From the NCBI GenBank assembly GCA_038373885.1, contig JAWZYV010013152.1, positions 124,001 through 188,000 on the forward strand: a DNA stretch of 64,000 bases, given 5' to 3'. The DNA is from Cheiracanthium punctorium. Lineage: Eukaryota; Arthropoda; Arachnida; Araneae; Cheiracanthiidae. A model generated the notes under the pieces. The model did no database searches and was not told the DNA's origin. It saw only the letters and a program-made list of their open reading frames with translations. Made by a program: the position numbers and the translations under genes. Positions 1-11,582 of this stretch are shown here, one piece after another (within the stretch, counting starts at the first letter, position 1; every line of letters begins with the position of its first letter).

Positions 1-423
1 CCCGGCATTATTAATTTGATTTGATTGGCGACTGTGAAGTACCAACGGTTGTGATTCCCAGCCCGCTGAGCCATTCGTTAAAATACTACTTAACGCCTTA
101 ATGAAAATCCTTTCATGTATTATATGCCTATTTCTGCTAGTTCAGCAGCTGTCAGAAGCTTTCTGGACTCATCTTGAATCTTTTAAAAAGTAATTTCTTT
201 CCACATTCATAATCTGAAGCTTGTTTTTCAAATTGTTTTGCATCCAATGAAGTAGTGTATGATAAAGGTACAACGATCAACTGGAATAAGTAGAATTTGT
301 TAAGTATCTGCAAGATAATTTACTTATCACTCAAAGAGATCCCAAAACAAGCGTATGTCACCAATATTTGCATCAAACTTTGGTAACAGCAAACACTCAA
401 CAAACACTGGTGTTAGAGTATAA
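1..423. other. No recognisable feature
   Basis: AT-rich sequence leading up to the inverted duplication. I see no coding frame, RNA or repeat that I can support. Confidence 0.5.
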
Positions 424-683
424 AAATTAATAAAAAACTTTATAATAAAGCACACATAAATGGTACTTATCAACAAGATGCTCATTTCGGTTGGTATAAA
501 AGATTCGGCCTTCCTCAGTTGTAAAAAAGTTCAAGAATCCACAAGAGCGGAAAGCCTCGAACTGAAATAAATAAAATGAGGCAGTTGCCATTCGGAAAAA
601 AGGAACAAGTAAGAAACCAGACAGCTAATATTTCCTCTCTGAAATATATTTTTTCTTTCCTCTGGAAAGTATAATTTTGCCTT
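424..683 (-). repeat. Inverted duplication, arm A
   Basis: About 260 bp whose reverse complement matches 1040-1300 almost base for base. By eye I count roughly ten differences, about 96% identity. The differences include single-base changes and small homopolymer length changes. The arm lies head to head with a shorter, older relative at 709-836. On the minus strand it contains a TTTATTTCAG pyrimidine-AG sequence like a 3' splice site, and a CTGAGGA...GAAA motif shared with the other copies. The short open frame across it is not convincing as a gene. The unit is probably a fragment of a mobile element. Its resemblance to Penelope-like terminal repeats is inference. Confidence 0.85.
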
Positions 684-708
684 TCTTTAAAAAGGAAACA
701 TTTCTCTG

Positions 709-836
709 CTTTTGTGGATGCTTGAACTTTTTTACAGCTGAAGAAGACCGGACCCTTTGTACCGACCGAAATGATCATTTTGTTAATAATTGCCATTTAT
801 GTGTGTTGTTATACAAAGTTTTTTTTTATTAATTTT
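709..836 (+). repeat. Diverged third copy (arm C) of the 0.4-1.3 kb repeat
   Basis: Matches the last 130 bp of arm B at roughly 84% by eye, beginning at TTTGTGGATGCTTGAAC and ending in the same T-rich tail before TTATTAATTTT. Homology starts just after the splice-acceptor-like TTTCAG of arm B and does not include it. It holds CTGAAGA (738-744) and GAAA (768-771) flanking a possible imperfect stem, and a perfect palindrome AAATGATCATTT just after. Confidence 0.75.
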
Positions 837-1039
837 AAACTTTGGTACTGTTTCAGCAATTTTATGAGCCTAGGGTAAAAAGACGTGTATGAATCTAATG
901 AGAGTTCGCAGTTTCTAGAATGTTCGTCTGGAACAAGCCATGTTGTAAGAAGGAAGAACAAATTTTATTGCTTCCAAAATCATCTCGCCGAATAATTTTC
1001 ATAACACTATTGACAAACAATAATTTACTAGAAAAGTGT

Positions 1040-1300
1040 AAGGCAAAATTATACTTTCGAGAGGAAAGAAAAATATATTTCAGAAAGGAAATATTACCTG
1101 TCTGGTTTCTTACTTGTTCCTTTTTTCCGAATGGCAACTGCCTCATTTTATTTATTTCAGTTCGAGGCATTCCGCTCTTGTGGATGCTTGAACTTTTTTA
1201 CAACTGAGGAAGGCCGAATCTTTTATACCAACCGAAATGAGCATCTTGTTGATAAGTACCATTTATGTGTGCGTTATTATAAAGTTTTTTTTATTAATTT
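1040..1300 (+). repeat. Inverted duplication, arm B
   Basis: Reverse-complement partner of 424-683, with a 356-bp spacer that contains the older copy at 709-836. CTGAGGA lies at 1204-1210 and GAAA at 1234-1237. The near identity of A and B against the older C implies that A and B arose from each other, or from one source, recently. Confidence 0.85.
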
Positions 1301-1915
1301 CACTCAAACACAACAGCTTCGGAAGAATCTATAAATTACCTGCAGCAAAATAATTTCACAAACAAATACTTGGTAGAATACATGAGTAGAATCTTTCACT
1401 GATCCAAAGCGAACAATAGAACATATTCCAGAAGAAGCCTCTCCAACGCTGGACACCACAAAGGATTGAGAAAGACGGTGGTTCTATGACATCTACCTTG
1501 CGTAAATGCGGGCTAAGATCCCTTTGAAAGTCCCCTATGGAGGGTATTCCCACTAGAGGCCTAGGACCCTAGTGCAGTCAATCGGCTTTAATCCACAAAC
1601 AAAACTCTACGGCACCGACAACGCGGAGAACAGTTGTGATCCTGTAAAAGGAACAGATTTTTCTGTTCCTTTCCATGACCTGCCTAGAAAGTTCTCGATA
1701 ATTTATTTCTAGAAAATTCCACTCGTTTTCCCAGACTTAATCGCGTGATAATCCTGCTATGCAGGAAAGCTAATTATACAGGGGCCATGCTCAAATTGTG
1801 CCAAATGTCAGAGATTGGTGACTTTTGGCGAAATTTCAAATTTTATAGTCTCAAAAATTGCTCGCTTAGCAATATCACTCATATTTAATGCGAGATATCT
1901 TCCAGCCATTATGTT
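1301..1915. other. No recognisable feature
   Basis: AT-rich unique-looking sequence. The short minus-strand frame at 1356-1553 has no domain signal I can name. Confidence 0.4.
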
Positions 1916-2185
1916 AGGGGCGGTGGTAGTCCAGTGATTAAGGCATTGGACTCGGAACCGGAAGATTGCGGGTTTGATTCAGATGTACCTTTAAAGACTA
2001 CCGTGCATGTTAAACGCCTGATAACGAAAGTTCTCTCGGCAATCGCTAGCAGTTTCCGAGGTATATCAATATTCAGAAATCCCCCTCCTTATGATGAATC
2101 CAAATTGTCCATTGAGGATCCAAATTGTGGCGGGAATGTAGTAAGAACATATGTAACTCTAAACGACACATTCGGTGACATGAGA
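1916..2185 (+). mobile_element. tRNA-derived SINE, family A
   Basis: The tRNA-like head (about 1919-1992) has an A-box-like stretch (GTGGTAGTCCAGTG) and a B box GGGTTTGATTC. The body then runs through a CGTGCATGTTAAAC segment and into CAATATTCAGAAATC and GAGGATCCAAATTGTG. The same ordered body motifs recur in reverse complement at 28835-29062, so this is a family and not a single-copy sequence. It is presumed to be transcribed by RNA polymerase III and mobilised by a partner LINE that is not visible here. The 3' end is not sharply defined. Confidence 0.75.
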
Positions 2186-4749
2186 TGTCCTCTTCTGATA
2201 AACAAATATTCAAGCCCTAATGCTAATCATTGGAAAATTTAAAGATCCATAATTTTCACTTTATAATTCAAACTCCGACTATTAAATTCATAGAATATTA
2301 AGTTTAGACTTAATTAAAGCTTAGACTAAATTAAAGCTTAAACAAGCAGATTTTCTTTTCCCCAGGTATTTCATCCTCTTTCGGCACAAATTTCCTCCTT
2401 TTCCCAATCTTTTCTTCTCTAATTTCAGTTTCTGTAGCCGGATCTTATTTTTCTTCTCTCGTCTCCATCCCTTCTTCCTTGTTCTTCTATAGCATTTTCC
2501 GTTGCAACATGTTCCAACAGAGAGACAATGACATTATTTTGCTAGTTCTTTGACAAAACACCCACCAGGAACTTAACTGCCCGTAATAAGTTCCTTCAAA
2601 TGAACTAGGAGAATTGTTCTACTCATTTCATCAACTAAGGTCCGTAAGTCTTCTTTCTTCCTAAGCCAAGGAATACCAGTATTAACTGAATTGCCATTTC
2701 GTTTTCAACCAACCTTAAACAATGAGAGAGACAGAGACAGAGGCAGAGATATATGTATAGAATGAGGAGATTTTGGGTTTTAATCGCTATAATAAAAGTA
2801 AGGTTATTCTTTTATTTCGGTATATTACTGCACAGTAATTTTGACTTAAGAGATCATCTACATATTAAAACAGAACACAAGTTTTGAGAGTTCATTGGTG
2901 ACGCTATCTTTTCCCCTGATATTCGAAATCGCATATCTCATGTTAAAAAAAAAAATTATTAATTTTCAAATAATTTTGTACGAGTTAGAGAAAGCATCGG
3001 TAAATGACCTCTTTTATATTAAGAAAAATTTTAAACTTCCCTCCACACATCCTAAAGTATCCAATGCATTTTATGACAATTTCTTTCAAAAATATAATTT
3101 ATAAAAAAAACTCCTGCGATAATAATAACTACTATTTATAGTATACGATTATGTTCTTCTATAATCTTATGTAAAGAATTTTTTTTCAGGGTCTTCGTAA
3201 GTTATAATATTTCTCCGTTAGGAAACTAACTGGGTGAATTAACCATATAAACTAAATGGACTTATTGGGATTTACTTTACCGCAGTCAAAAAAGTAGCGT
3301 GAATTAAAAAATGTTTGAAATCGACAAAATCTGCCACGAAATTTACAACATTTCCAAGTAAATTCATAATTTGTGCGATTCTAAATAGCTCCTCGAGATA
3401 ACGCAGTTTCACATTTTTACGAGATTAAAATAAACAAACCCTATTCTTCTTCTGCAACATGGACGATTTAAATATTTAAATTGAGCATTTCAGATTCCGG
3501 ATGAATTATTTTTTTTTTCAGACATGAGCATAATCTTTTAATTATTTAAGTTATGTATGACAACATTATATTATGAATTTCAAAAATGAAAACAGTTTAT
3601 TAAAAGATTTGTTAAGATAATGTAAATGAAAGCATAGCATACCTTATTAATAAACATTTCATGTATATTAAATTAAAAATACTTGCTATGTTGATAATTT
3701 TTCATTTGGCGCCTTACAGCCAACTAAACGATAAGTAATTTTAAGTTAATGTGTCCTGTGATAGTTAAAACAGAGAGACTATATGAAAGTTTTTTAAAAA
3801 TATTAACTATAATTAATAAAAACATATCTGAAAACATCATTATCAAGAACATACATAAATTTTATTTTTCATTAGAATCGGTATACTTTAAGATTCCTCT
3901 AAAATAAATTTTGCTTCTATTGGTATCAATAGAAGCGTATCTATTCTATTGGTATCAATACAATCGTTTGTGCTTCTATTGGTTAGTCTTGAAACTATCA
4001 GCTAATATAGTTAAAAGCGGCTTCTTAAGAGTCCGTATGTTAAATTTTACCATTCTGCGCATAGTTCTAGTCAGTTTCCTAGTGCTAAATATTAATGCAG
4101 TTGCCATTTGACAACTCATTTTACACTGTGGTATATTAAAATATCATATCTGGGGTCACTGAAGCTTAAGAAACGAGAATCAGCCAATAATAACAATAAA
4201 AATAAGAGTACGTTGAGTTGGAAATTTTAAAGTTGAGTAAAAAATAAATATGTAGATGGTCCCTCAAAAAATTAGAATAGAAAAGGACAAAAAACATTAA
4301 AACCATAAACATAAGTCTAAAAAGCCTTATTTCTGCTACAAATGAAACTCAATATTTCGCTCAAGTTTGAATTTTCTCTCTCCCCCCCTCCCGATGCACT
4401 GTTAACCGCTAAAAAGCAAATAAAACAACAGAAAATTCTAGTTTTTTTTGCATACATATAAAAATCATTCAATTTAATTTGTCAGATATTTGGTTAAAAT
4501 TAATTTTCGATTTATCCTGAAGATAATACTTGTGGAATGCAAACATGAGAAAACAAAATTAAGCACCAACTCCACTAATTATACGGATTTTTAGCATACC
4601 AACAGCTAAATCACAACAAAAGAACAAGTATGCAAACTGTATTTTTTTTTTTAAATTTCAATACGGCATAACCAACCACATGGACGACTGAAATTACATT
4701 TAAAGATTAAAATCCCCAAAAGTAGAAATTTACAACTATGCATTAATTA
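2186..4749. other. AT-rich intergenic DNA, pyrimidine-rich at 2340-2500
   Basis: No coding frame with recognisable content. 2340-2500 is T/C-rich on the plus strand, and 2705-2745 is a short imperfect GA-rich repeat. A short perfect hairpin at 3913-3936 is listed separately. Confidence 0.4.
3913..3936. repeat. Perfect 10-bp hairpin
   Basis: GCTTCTATTG, a 4-nt GTAT loop, then CAATAGAAGC. Part of the same phrase (CTATTGGTATCAATA) is repeated 30 bp downstream, so this may be a small local duplication. Confidence 0.7.
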
Positions 4750-4925
4750 ATTTTGTGGGGCTACGGCCAATTACCTGCACTAGGAATATAGGTCAAGGGA
4801 AGGAAGGGCACCCTCCGTGGGAGTCTTTCTAAGGGGTCCTAACCCTTATATACGCTAAGTTTCGGAGAAAACCACGGAAAACTCCAAACGGCTAGGTCGA
4901 CGGACGCGATCTGGGTATACAATAT
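4750..4925 (-). mobile_element. SINE-like fragment
   Basis: Read on the minus strand it contains GACCTAGCCG, TTTTCCGTGGTTTTC and, near the end, GGCCGTAGCCCCAC. I recognise this order as the body of a widespread arthropod tRNA-SINE type, from recall. A GTGGG-TACGGCC-TTACCT phrase in the 3' part also occurs at 22068-22092. The tRNA head is not evident, so this is probably 5' truncated. Confidence 0.5.
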
Positions 4926-5404
4926 CTAAATTGAATTAAAAAATAAATCTAGAAGAAAACCGCATCCAATTTTATTTCTGGATCAATTATCAGCAAGTAA
5001 CTTATTCTATTCTATCTATTATTAAATTGATACATTTTAGTTTATTAGTTGTACTGGAAAGTAATAATTTTTCGCATGCCACTATTCCGCTTGTTAGATA
5101 AGACTATTGAAGCTAATAATACGAAATTTGGCATGTATGTGAGTTTTTTAACGTAATGCTGGATTTAACAGCATAATTCAAAATTCGTAGAGCCAACGTA
5201 TTCCTTTCACATATCTCTTTGTATCTCAAAGGAAAAAAAAGAGATATCCATACAAATTCTTGTTGTAAAATACAACTCTCATGAATATCTAAAAATCGAT
5301 TTCAGGATATTTTGAAATTCGCCCTCCAAGGAGAGTAGATGACCACCATCCCTTTTTCCCACGCATGCTTCTAGAAAGAATCAAATGTATCTATGGAATT
5401 CTTG

Positions 5405-5915
5405 CTTTAAAATGGGGTGTGTCTTTGTTGTTTCTTATGCGTTCTGGCAACCGCGTAGCAATGCCAGATCCTCCATGTACGACGGCGATGGGAGAAAGAG
5501 GACGGCTTGTATTTGAATAAGTCCCAGTGGGGGGGAGTCCTGCTTTGCTCGGGATCTGCTAATTTTGAACCAATCCAGATGAGAGACCTGGAACCTGATA
5601 TCGGCACCCCCAGAGGTATCGTTTGATCACGGAGAACACTGGTGCCACGAACAGATTTTACGTGCACTAGCTAACATTAGCGTACACAGTTCCACAGCAG
5701 CCCTGTTGTTCCACAGCAGCTGTTGTTGTTCCCTGTTGTTCCACAGCAGCAGGTGCCAGGAACAGATTTTACGTGCACTAGCTAACATTAGCGTACACAG
5801 TTCCACAGCGAGCGAAGTTTTCATCCTCCCAAGCACTGGCCTAGCCGGTGCTGCTTCACTTTTCGTGTTCTTATGGGAACTTAGCGACTACACCACTGCT
5901 TGACTGATTTAGACC
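5405..5915 (-). mobile_element. SINE, family D, with internal duplication
   Basis: On the minus strand the head is near 5905-5860 (CAGTGGTGTAGTCGCTAAG), followed by CCATAAGAACAC and GCTAGTGCACGTAAA. The same ordered motifs occur at 53755-54100. The segment 5641-5700 is duplicated at 5752-5810, 111 bp away, so the GTGCACGTAAAATCTGTTC body is present twice. The spacer is made of repeated TGTTGTTCCACAGCAG phrases. The copy is interrupted by small indels. The outer end near 5405 is uncertain. Confidence 0.65.
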
Positions 5916-8216
5916 GTTACTGGCTTGTTTGTAATTAAAAATCTACTAGTTTGAATTTAATGTAAAAAACAAAACAAAAAAAAAACGACGTTACTTTCAA
6001 GTGCAGCTAATGTTTAACTTGATTATAAACATAAAAATGAACAAGCATAAAAAAGGAAAAAGAAAGACTACAGACTATTCCTAATATGTATCGCAGATGA
6101 ATACAAAATTTGATAATCAATATTATGGTATTCGAAAATATCAATATAATCAATAAAATTTAATTGCTCTGAAAATTTTACTTTTATGTACATTTTAAAT
6201 AAAAACTCCATGGTAGTCATGCCTCTGCATTATTGTAATATGAAGAAATTTTAAAACATTTCTAAGCCGAAGTTATTCAAGAAAGTACTCATCCAAAATA
6301 CAATTTAAAGAAGAAATGTATAGAATTCGTTGTTTTGGTATTCTAAAATAATAATTAAATACAAAATTAATCTATTAAATACAAAATTCGTATTTATAAA
6401 TTAAATACAAAAACAAAATATTTATTAGCAATTCTTGTTTTTTCTATAAATTGATACTAACATCATATATAAACAACTATATAAATACGGAATTATAATA
6501 ACTATAAACAAATAATAAAATGTAAAATTTATTCAGCTATATAAACATAGCGATCGTATGATATTTATCAACTAAAATTTACATTTAAGACATAAAAAAC
6601 CCTTCAAAAACTCTTATGTTTAACCCAGGAAATTACTGACGGTCTCTCACCTCTGTTCTAATGTTCGATCTTGACGATAATACTCCAGTAAAGTTCCAAC
6701 GAACACGGTGGCTGAGTGAACCAATAAATAAACAAAACAAAATAAAATGAAATAAAGAAACCAAGGTCCGATATGATTATATGTCACTTGGGAGACAAAA
6801 ACCACAATTTACCATTTCACAACGAGTACGCGATAAATTACGAGGATAATCATAATGGATTGCAGTTTTTGAGCTAAGTTTTGACTCTTTCTCTCGATCT
6901 CACCTAGCACTGCAGCTTTCATCCAGTCTCTCCGGTATCTTTTTAAAAGAATCCCTGTTTTTTTATTTTTCGTTTTTGCACTTCTTCTCCAAGATGACCA
7001 GGCTACGCCTCATCCAGAACAGGTGTCTCCGCGCATTGGTCCCTTTTTGTTTAATCTCGCTGGATTTTTGCTGGTCGGTTTTGCTCGTGCATAACAATGC
7101 AGCCTCGATTTAATGAATCATTTGCATATTTTTGCACAGACGTTAAAGTTGCGATTAGAGCCTATATTTATTCGGCATATATTTACTCTTTCTTTCTTTT
7201 AATTTTTTTGAGAATTCAAACAAACGATTTTTTTTTTTTACTTGTTGCGATTGTGTGATTGTTTTTAGACACAGCTCCAGCACAATTATAACAACAGTAA
7301 AAAAAAAAAAAAGTTAGACTAAAAGATTTTTATATCAATGAAACGTAGTTTATGAATCTTAAGGACATATTAATTTTGAAAAAAATGTCATAAAAGTTGC
7401 TAATATTTTATTACAAAAATTGAAGATTATTTATGTATATAATTGCACAATTCGACCGTTTTAAAATTTTGGGCCAAAATTAAACTGTTTTGGAAATATA
7501 CGGAAAAAATAACATTTAGGCATTATACGTCTAAATAAATCAGTTCTTTAGTGAATAAATAAAAAGTAAAACTTGTTTATTTATTCTTAGAGTTATAGTA
7601 GATTTATTCGTAGAGTTATTTAGAGTTGTGAAAATTAGACTCCAGATAATATAAATGGGAGTCCAATTTTCGCAAATTATTATATTTGTTTTGGGTGTCA
7701 TTTTGTTACAATGTAAGTTTAAAAAAAAAAAAAAAAGAATACTGAGGCAAACATCACAGTCAAGACAAAATACTGTGTTTCTTAAGAGATTTTCTCATTA
7801 TTAATCCCTCTTGAACTAGAGTTCTAGGAATAATTATGTATTTTGTGGATGAATTTGAAAAAAAATTGGGTAATGATGTAGATTACTTCTGCTTTATTTT
7901 GCACAGAAGCGCGTCAATGCTCTAGAACTGTAAGCACTCGGATATAAACAACAAAAATGCGGCTCACTTGAGAGACGGACCCTGCCCTTAAGAGTTTAAA
8001 AATGGGAATTCACGTTTTTGTTATCATGCCTCTAACAATTTCAGATCTGTTTTTGAAACATTTTACACCAGAAGTAACGTATACAGAATTTTTCCAAGGG
8101 GAGCAGGCTTGGCGAATTCTGAAAAGCTTCAAGGTGGGGAAGAGCGATGAATACGAGTATAACGAAGCATTCTATCAGTGAAGGGCCATTCTTTCCATTA
8201 ATATTACTTTTTAATT
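5916..8216. other. AT-rich intergenic DNA
   Basis: Mostly AT-rich, with homopolymer runs near 7230, 7300 and 7722. A short GC-richer patch at 6990-7110 can be translated with the phrase LRLIQNRCLRAL, reminiscent of the end of a LINE reverse transcriptase. The match is too short to annotate. Confidence 0.4.
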
Positions 8217-8477
8217 TTGAAACCAGGTTTAACCTGCGTTCTCTCATTACTGGGTAGACGTTGAAGACAGGAAGCCTCCCTTCTGAAACAAGCATTGGTT
8301 TCGAGCATGGGTGTTTTAATGTATTGTTTCGGGCCTGGTGTTGATCTCGCGAAATCGCTATGTTCCAGACGAAGCATTGAAAGACTCAATGTCGGAAGCA
8401 AGACTGGTCTCCGAAAGGGAATCCTCGCCACTGCGTCTTTTCAATGACAAGACCAAACAGGTTAAACCTGGTTTCAA
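8217..8477. mobile_element. 261-bp foldback / miniature TIR element
   Basis: Perfect 20-bp terminal inverted repeats at 8217-8236 (TTGAAACCAGGTTTAACCTG) and 8458-8477. Weaker inverted similarity continues inward for most of each half. I see no convincing target-site duplication and no coding capacity, so it would depend on an enzyme supplied elsewhere. Confidence 0.75.
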
Positions 8478-8604
8478 TGGGGGATTAAGCTTCCCAGTAA
8501 GATTTTTAGGTTCTACTGTGATTAAGTAGGAAGAGATGCCCCCGCTTCTTCTCCCAGTGATCGGCTTTTACTGTAGGATTTGAAATTTTAGCTACCTTCA
8601 AGTA

Positions 8605-10088
8605 CACTGGTTTCCAAAAATTAAGGAAAAGTAACAAAAATAGCGACAAATCGCTCAAAAATAAGCCAATCCGTATGAAATTTGAATATATTGTCAAATA
8701 AATGTTATTGAGAAAAGCTGCAATGTGCAAATTACTCGTGTTGCAACCGGAATAAATTAATTACTAGAAGCATAGAACTGCACTTTTGAGATCAAGCCTG
8801 CAACTTTTGCCGTGTCTGTAAGGTAAGAAATCGGGGGTAGCCAATTCGTAGCAATGACCTCCAGGCATCATTTACCAGAAGAACTGCAAAGGAGAGCTAT
8901 TGGAGACTAGAGGCAGGGCAAAGTCAGACAAGGCAGGATAGATAGCTAAATGTCAGTCCGTCTGTGGTTCATAGACTTTAGCAACATTTTCTAACGACAG
9001 ATTCGGCATCCAGGAAGTTCAGCCATGGACAGCCAACTGTTACGACCAGCGCCGATTACAGATATTTGTCGTTATGAGCACGAAGGAACAGAACCGCAAC
9101 TTCGGCTCAACTCATATCCTCCCTTGCTGTAGCCACCGGAAGGTTGGTGTCAACTTCAACCGTGCGTAGAAGGCTTCACGAAGGTGGTCTGTATTTGCGT
9201 GCCCCTCTCGCCACGTCACACAAGGGAATGTTTGAGTTAAGCACATCAACATGTCCACTGGACAGCTGATCAATGGAGGGCTGATCTGTTTACGGATGAG
9301 TCCAGGTTTAGCCTACAAAGCGATAGTAGGCGTTGTTTGATTTGGAGAGAACCTGGAACCCGTTATCATCCATCAAACATTCGTGAAAGAGATGCATAGG
9401 CTTGAGGTAGCGTCTGTGTTTGGGGTGGAATCTCTTTGGGTGGCCACACAGACCTCCATACCTTTCCATGTGGAAACGTCAATGCTCAGACCTATAGAGA
9501 TAACATGATTGATGCTTATGTGTGCACTTATGCCGGGGCAGTAGGTGATGATTTCCTGCTTCAGGGCGACAATGCTAGACCGCAGGACTCGCATCGTGGA
9601 TGGTTATCTTCAGCAGCAAACAACTCAGCGCATGGAGTGGCCAGCTCGATCACCGGACCTGAATCCTATCGAACATGTCTGGGATGCTTTAGGAGGACGG
9701 ATAGCTGCTCTCAATCCTCCTCCTGCGACCCTTGCCACGCTTTCAACTGCCTTGCAAGAGCAAGGGCTCTTCCTTCCAACAGAACTCATAGACCACATAA
9801 TTGACAGCGTCACACATCGCTGTTGGTGCTGCATTGCTTCTAGTGTGTGTGTGGTGGGGGTGTCATATTATACATTGAAGGTACTTTTCCTACACCAAAC
9901 TGACACATCCCATTTTTTGATTTTATACATATGCTGATTTCTATAATTCCATGAGTTTCTAGTAATTTCTTTTCATGCTATTTTATAGCTTACTATCTGC
10001 TATACACTGTGGGTGAGTTTCTTTAAACTCTATATGTAACTTTTTGACTAATCTCATTTTTGTGCTTTTTCCTTAATGATAACCACTG
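8605..10088 (+). mobile_element. Tc1-type DNA transposon, complete but inactive
   Basis: The left terminus at 8605 (CACTGGTTTCCAAAAATT, then AAGGAAAAGTAACAAAAAT) matches the reverse complement of the right terminus ending at 10088 (CAGTGGTTATCATTAAGG, then AAAAAGCACAAAAATGAG). TA dinucleotides flank both ends (8603-8604 and 10089-10090), the target site of this superfamily. The total of about 1.48 kb fits a full-length Tc1 relative. The transposase inside is broken. Confidence 0.85.
8854..9846 (+). pseudogene. Tc1-like DD34E transposase pseudogene
   Basis: This encoded the cut-and-paste transposase of the surrounding element. The likely start ATG at 8854 opens into HHLPEELQRRAIGD, the N-terminal DNA-binding region of this family. 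The first catalytic Asp is visible in LFTDESRFSLQ (codon at 9295). The second is in LQGDNARP (9568). The catalytic Glu is in SPDLNPIEHVWD (9671). The second Asp and the Glu lie 103 nt apart. A D-34-E spacing needs 105, so two bases are missing just after the DNARP codons (near 9583), which shifts frame. Stops and further shifts occur before that, for example after RERDA at 9400. The C-terminal part (ALGGRIAAL to LIDHIID) is open. The gene is not functional. Close Tc1 relatives are common in spiders and other arthropods, by recall. Confidence 0.9.
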
Positions 10089-10364
10089 TATATTTAACAA
10101 CACATCGTTGGAAGTTTAGCAGATTTTATAGTTATTATTTATTTTTTTAATTTAGGGCAAAATACCAATTGGTCTGGCAAGAAAGTATTTCAATTTTCAC
10201 AAGTATGTGCTCAACATTTATTCCTAAACTGCTTGAGAGATCAGTTTGTAATTTTGTGAGGTTATTCAGACAAACACGGAAAGAAAAAACAGGCTAATTT
10301 AAAAATTCAAGAGTGTGAAAACCTACCATTTCTCCAATTTTTTGCTCCCCATTTAAACCAAAAC

Positions 10365-10470
10365 GATGTAATGTGAATACGCGTTAGAATCGCTTAGAAA
10401 GTCGTCCGACTAAGGTAGCCCCTTCCTAGGAAGATAGCCCATGCGTAATTTTGCCATAGCAGCACGAACA
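10365..10470 (+). mobile_element. SINE family B body fragment
   Basis: ATGTAATGTGAATACGCG, TTAGAATCGCTTAGAAAGTC and CTAAGG follow in the same order as at 22388-22620 and 18301-18390. The tRNA-like head is absent or too decayed to recognise. Confidence 0.6.
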
Positions 10471-11318
10471 AACATTGAACTGAAAGTAAACGGGATTGAA
10501 TTATTGTATTTTTAACCGAATGTTGAATAAATAAATTATATTAAAAAAATTTTACTTTTGGAGTGGAAACTTAAAAAAAAGCTCCACAGATTTTACTAGT
10601 TAATTTTATAACTCCCATTTTAAGATCTATGGAATTTTTATAGAACGAATGGAATTAATTATCGGATATATAATCGACAGTTTTTTTAATTTGTTTAATA
10701 ATTTGTTTATTTTGTTGACAATGGAAGTTAAATAATTTTATTCTTGCTCTCTGCTAAAATAAAAGAAAAAATCCCCTTTTCTCTCGAAATCATGAGCATA
10801 CACGAAAAAAACTATGTATTTTGAATTAAATTTAAAAATTAATAAATAAACTTCGTTTGCAAAATATAATTCCTTTGGTTAAAATAAAATGCAATGCTCG
10901 TAATTTTTACTAATGAAGGTGTAGTTATGTGTCAAATTGATATTTTATTTTATTTAAATAAAAAATATTTTAACTTATTTCACGAAAAGGAAAAATTTAG
11001 AAAATCCTTAAATTCAAAATTAAGGCTAGATCAAAATTTAATTCAAAATTAATAATTTGTGAGGAGTTGATTACTGTGACTTGAGTTCCCATGCTGAGTT
11101 GAAACTCATAATTTAAAATATGCCACATGACAATGGATACAATTTCCTCGACGAATCGACGGATGCACAAAGTCATTGTTTGCTGAAATGACTGGTAGGC
11201 ATTTTACTTTTTACAGAAATCTCGCCAATCACCGGGAAACGCAGGGAAGACTGTCTAGACAACTATTCTCTTTTGGTTAGAGATAATGAAAGTCCTAGCG
11301 TCATTTCTTCTTAAACAG

Positions 11319-11354
11319 AAACAGCACTGCGAACGCATGTTCGAAGTGCTGTTT
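11319..11354. repeat. Stem-loop followed by T run
   Basis: AACAGCACTGCGAA pairs with TTCGAAGTGCTGTT across a 6-nt CGCATG centre, with one mismatch. Six T residues end the stem and a second T run follows. The shape resembles a terminator or RNA hairpin, but nothing upstream identifies a transcript. Confidence 0.55.
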
Positions 11355-11527
11355 TTTGTTTTTTGAAAGTTTTTTAAAATTTTACTTTCAGGATAAAATG
11401 AATGCATTGTTTACCACAGAATAGGTATGAATAAACCGGAATGGTGTGTAAAATTGTGAAAGTAATTCTGAATAATATTCAATGCAAGAATGAATTAGAA
11501 GATGCATTAAATTTTTGCTCACGAAAA

Positions 11528-11546
11528 TTCTTCTTCTTCTTCTTCT

Positions 11547-11580
<34 letters not shown>
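11528..11580. repeat. (CTT)n then poly-T microsatellite
   Basis: About seven TTC/CTT units run into an uninterrupted poly-T tract of roughly 30 bases. Confidence 0.95.

Positions 11581-11582
<2 letters not shown>

Noticed and set aside
6700..6730. A-box-like CACGGTGGCTGAGTGAACC
   Set aside because: No B box follows at tRNA spacing.
6990..7110. Translation containing LRLIQNRCLRAL, like the end of a LINE reverse transcriptase
   Set aside because: Only about a dozen residues match from memory and neither side continues the domain.
9625..9834. Antisense open frame over the transposase
   Set aside because: Shadow of the Tc1 transposase on the opposite strand.
11319..11354. Intrinsic bacterial-type terminator
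   Set aside because: The hairpin plus T run fits the shape, but the eukaryotic context with no transcript upstream makes that function implausible.
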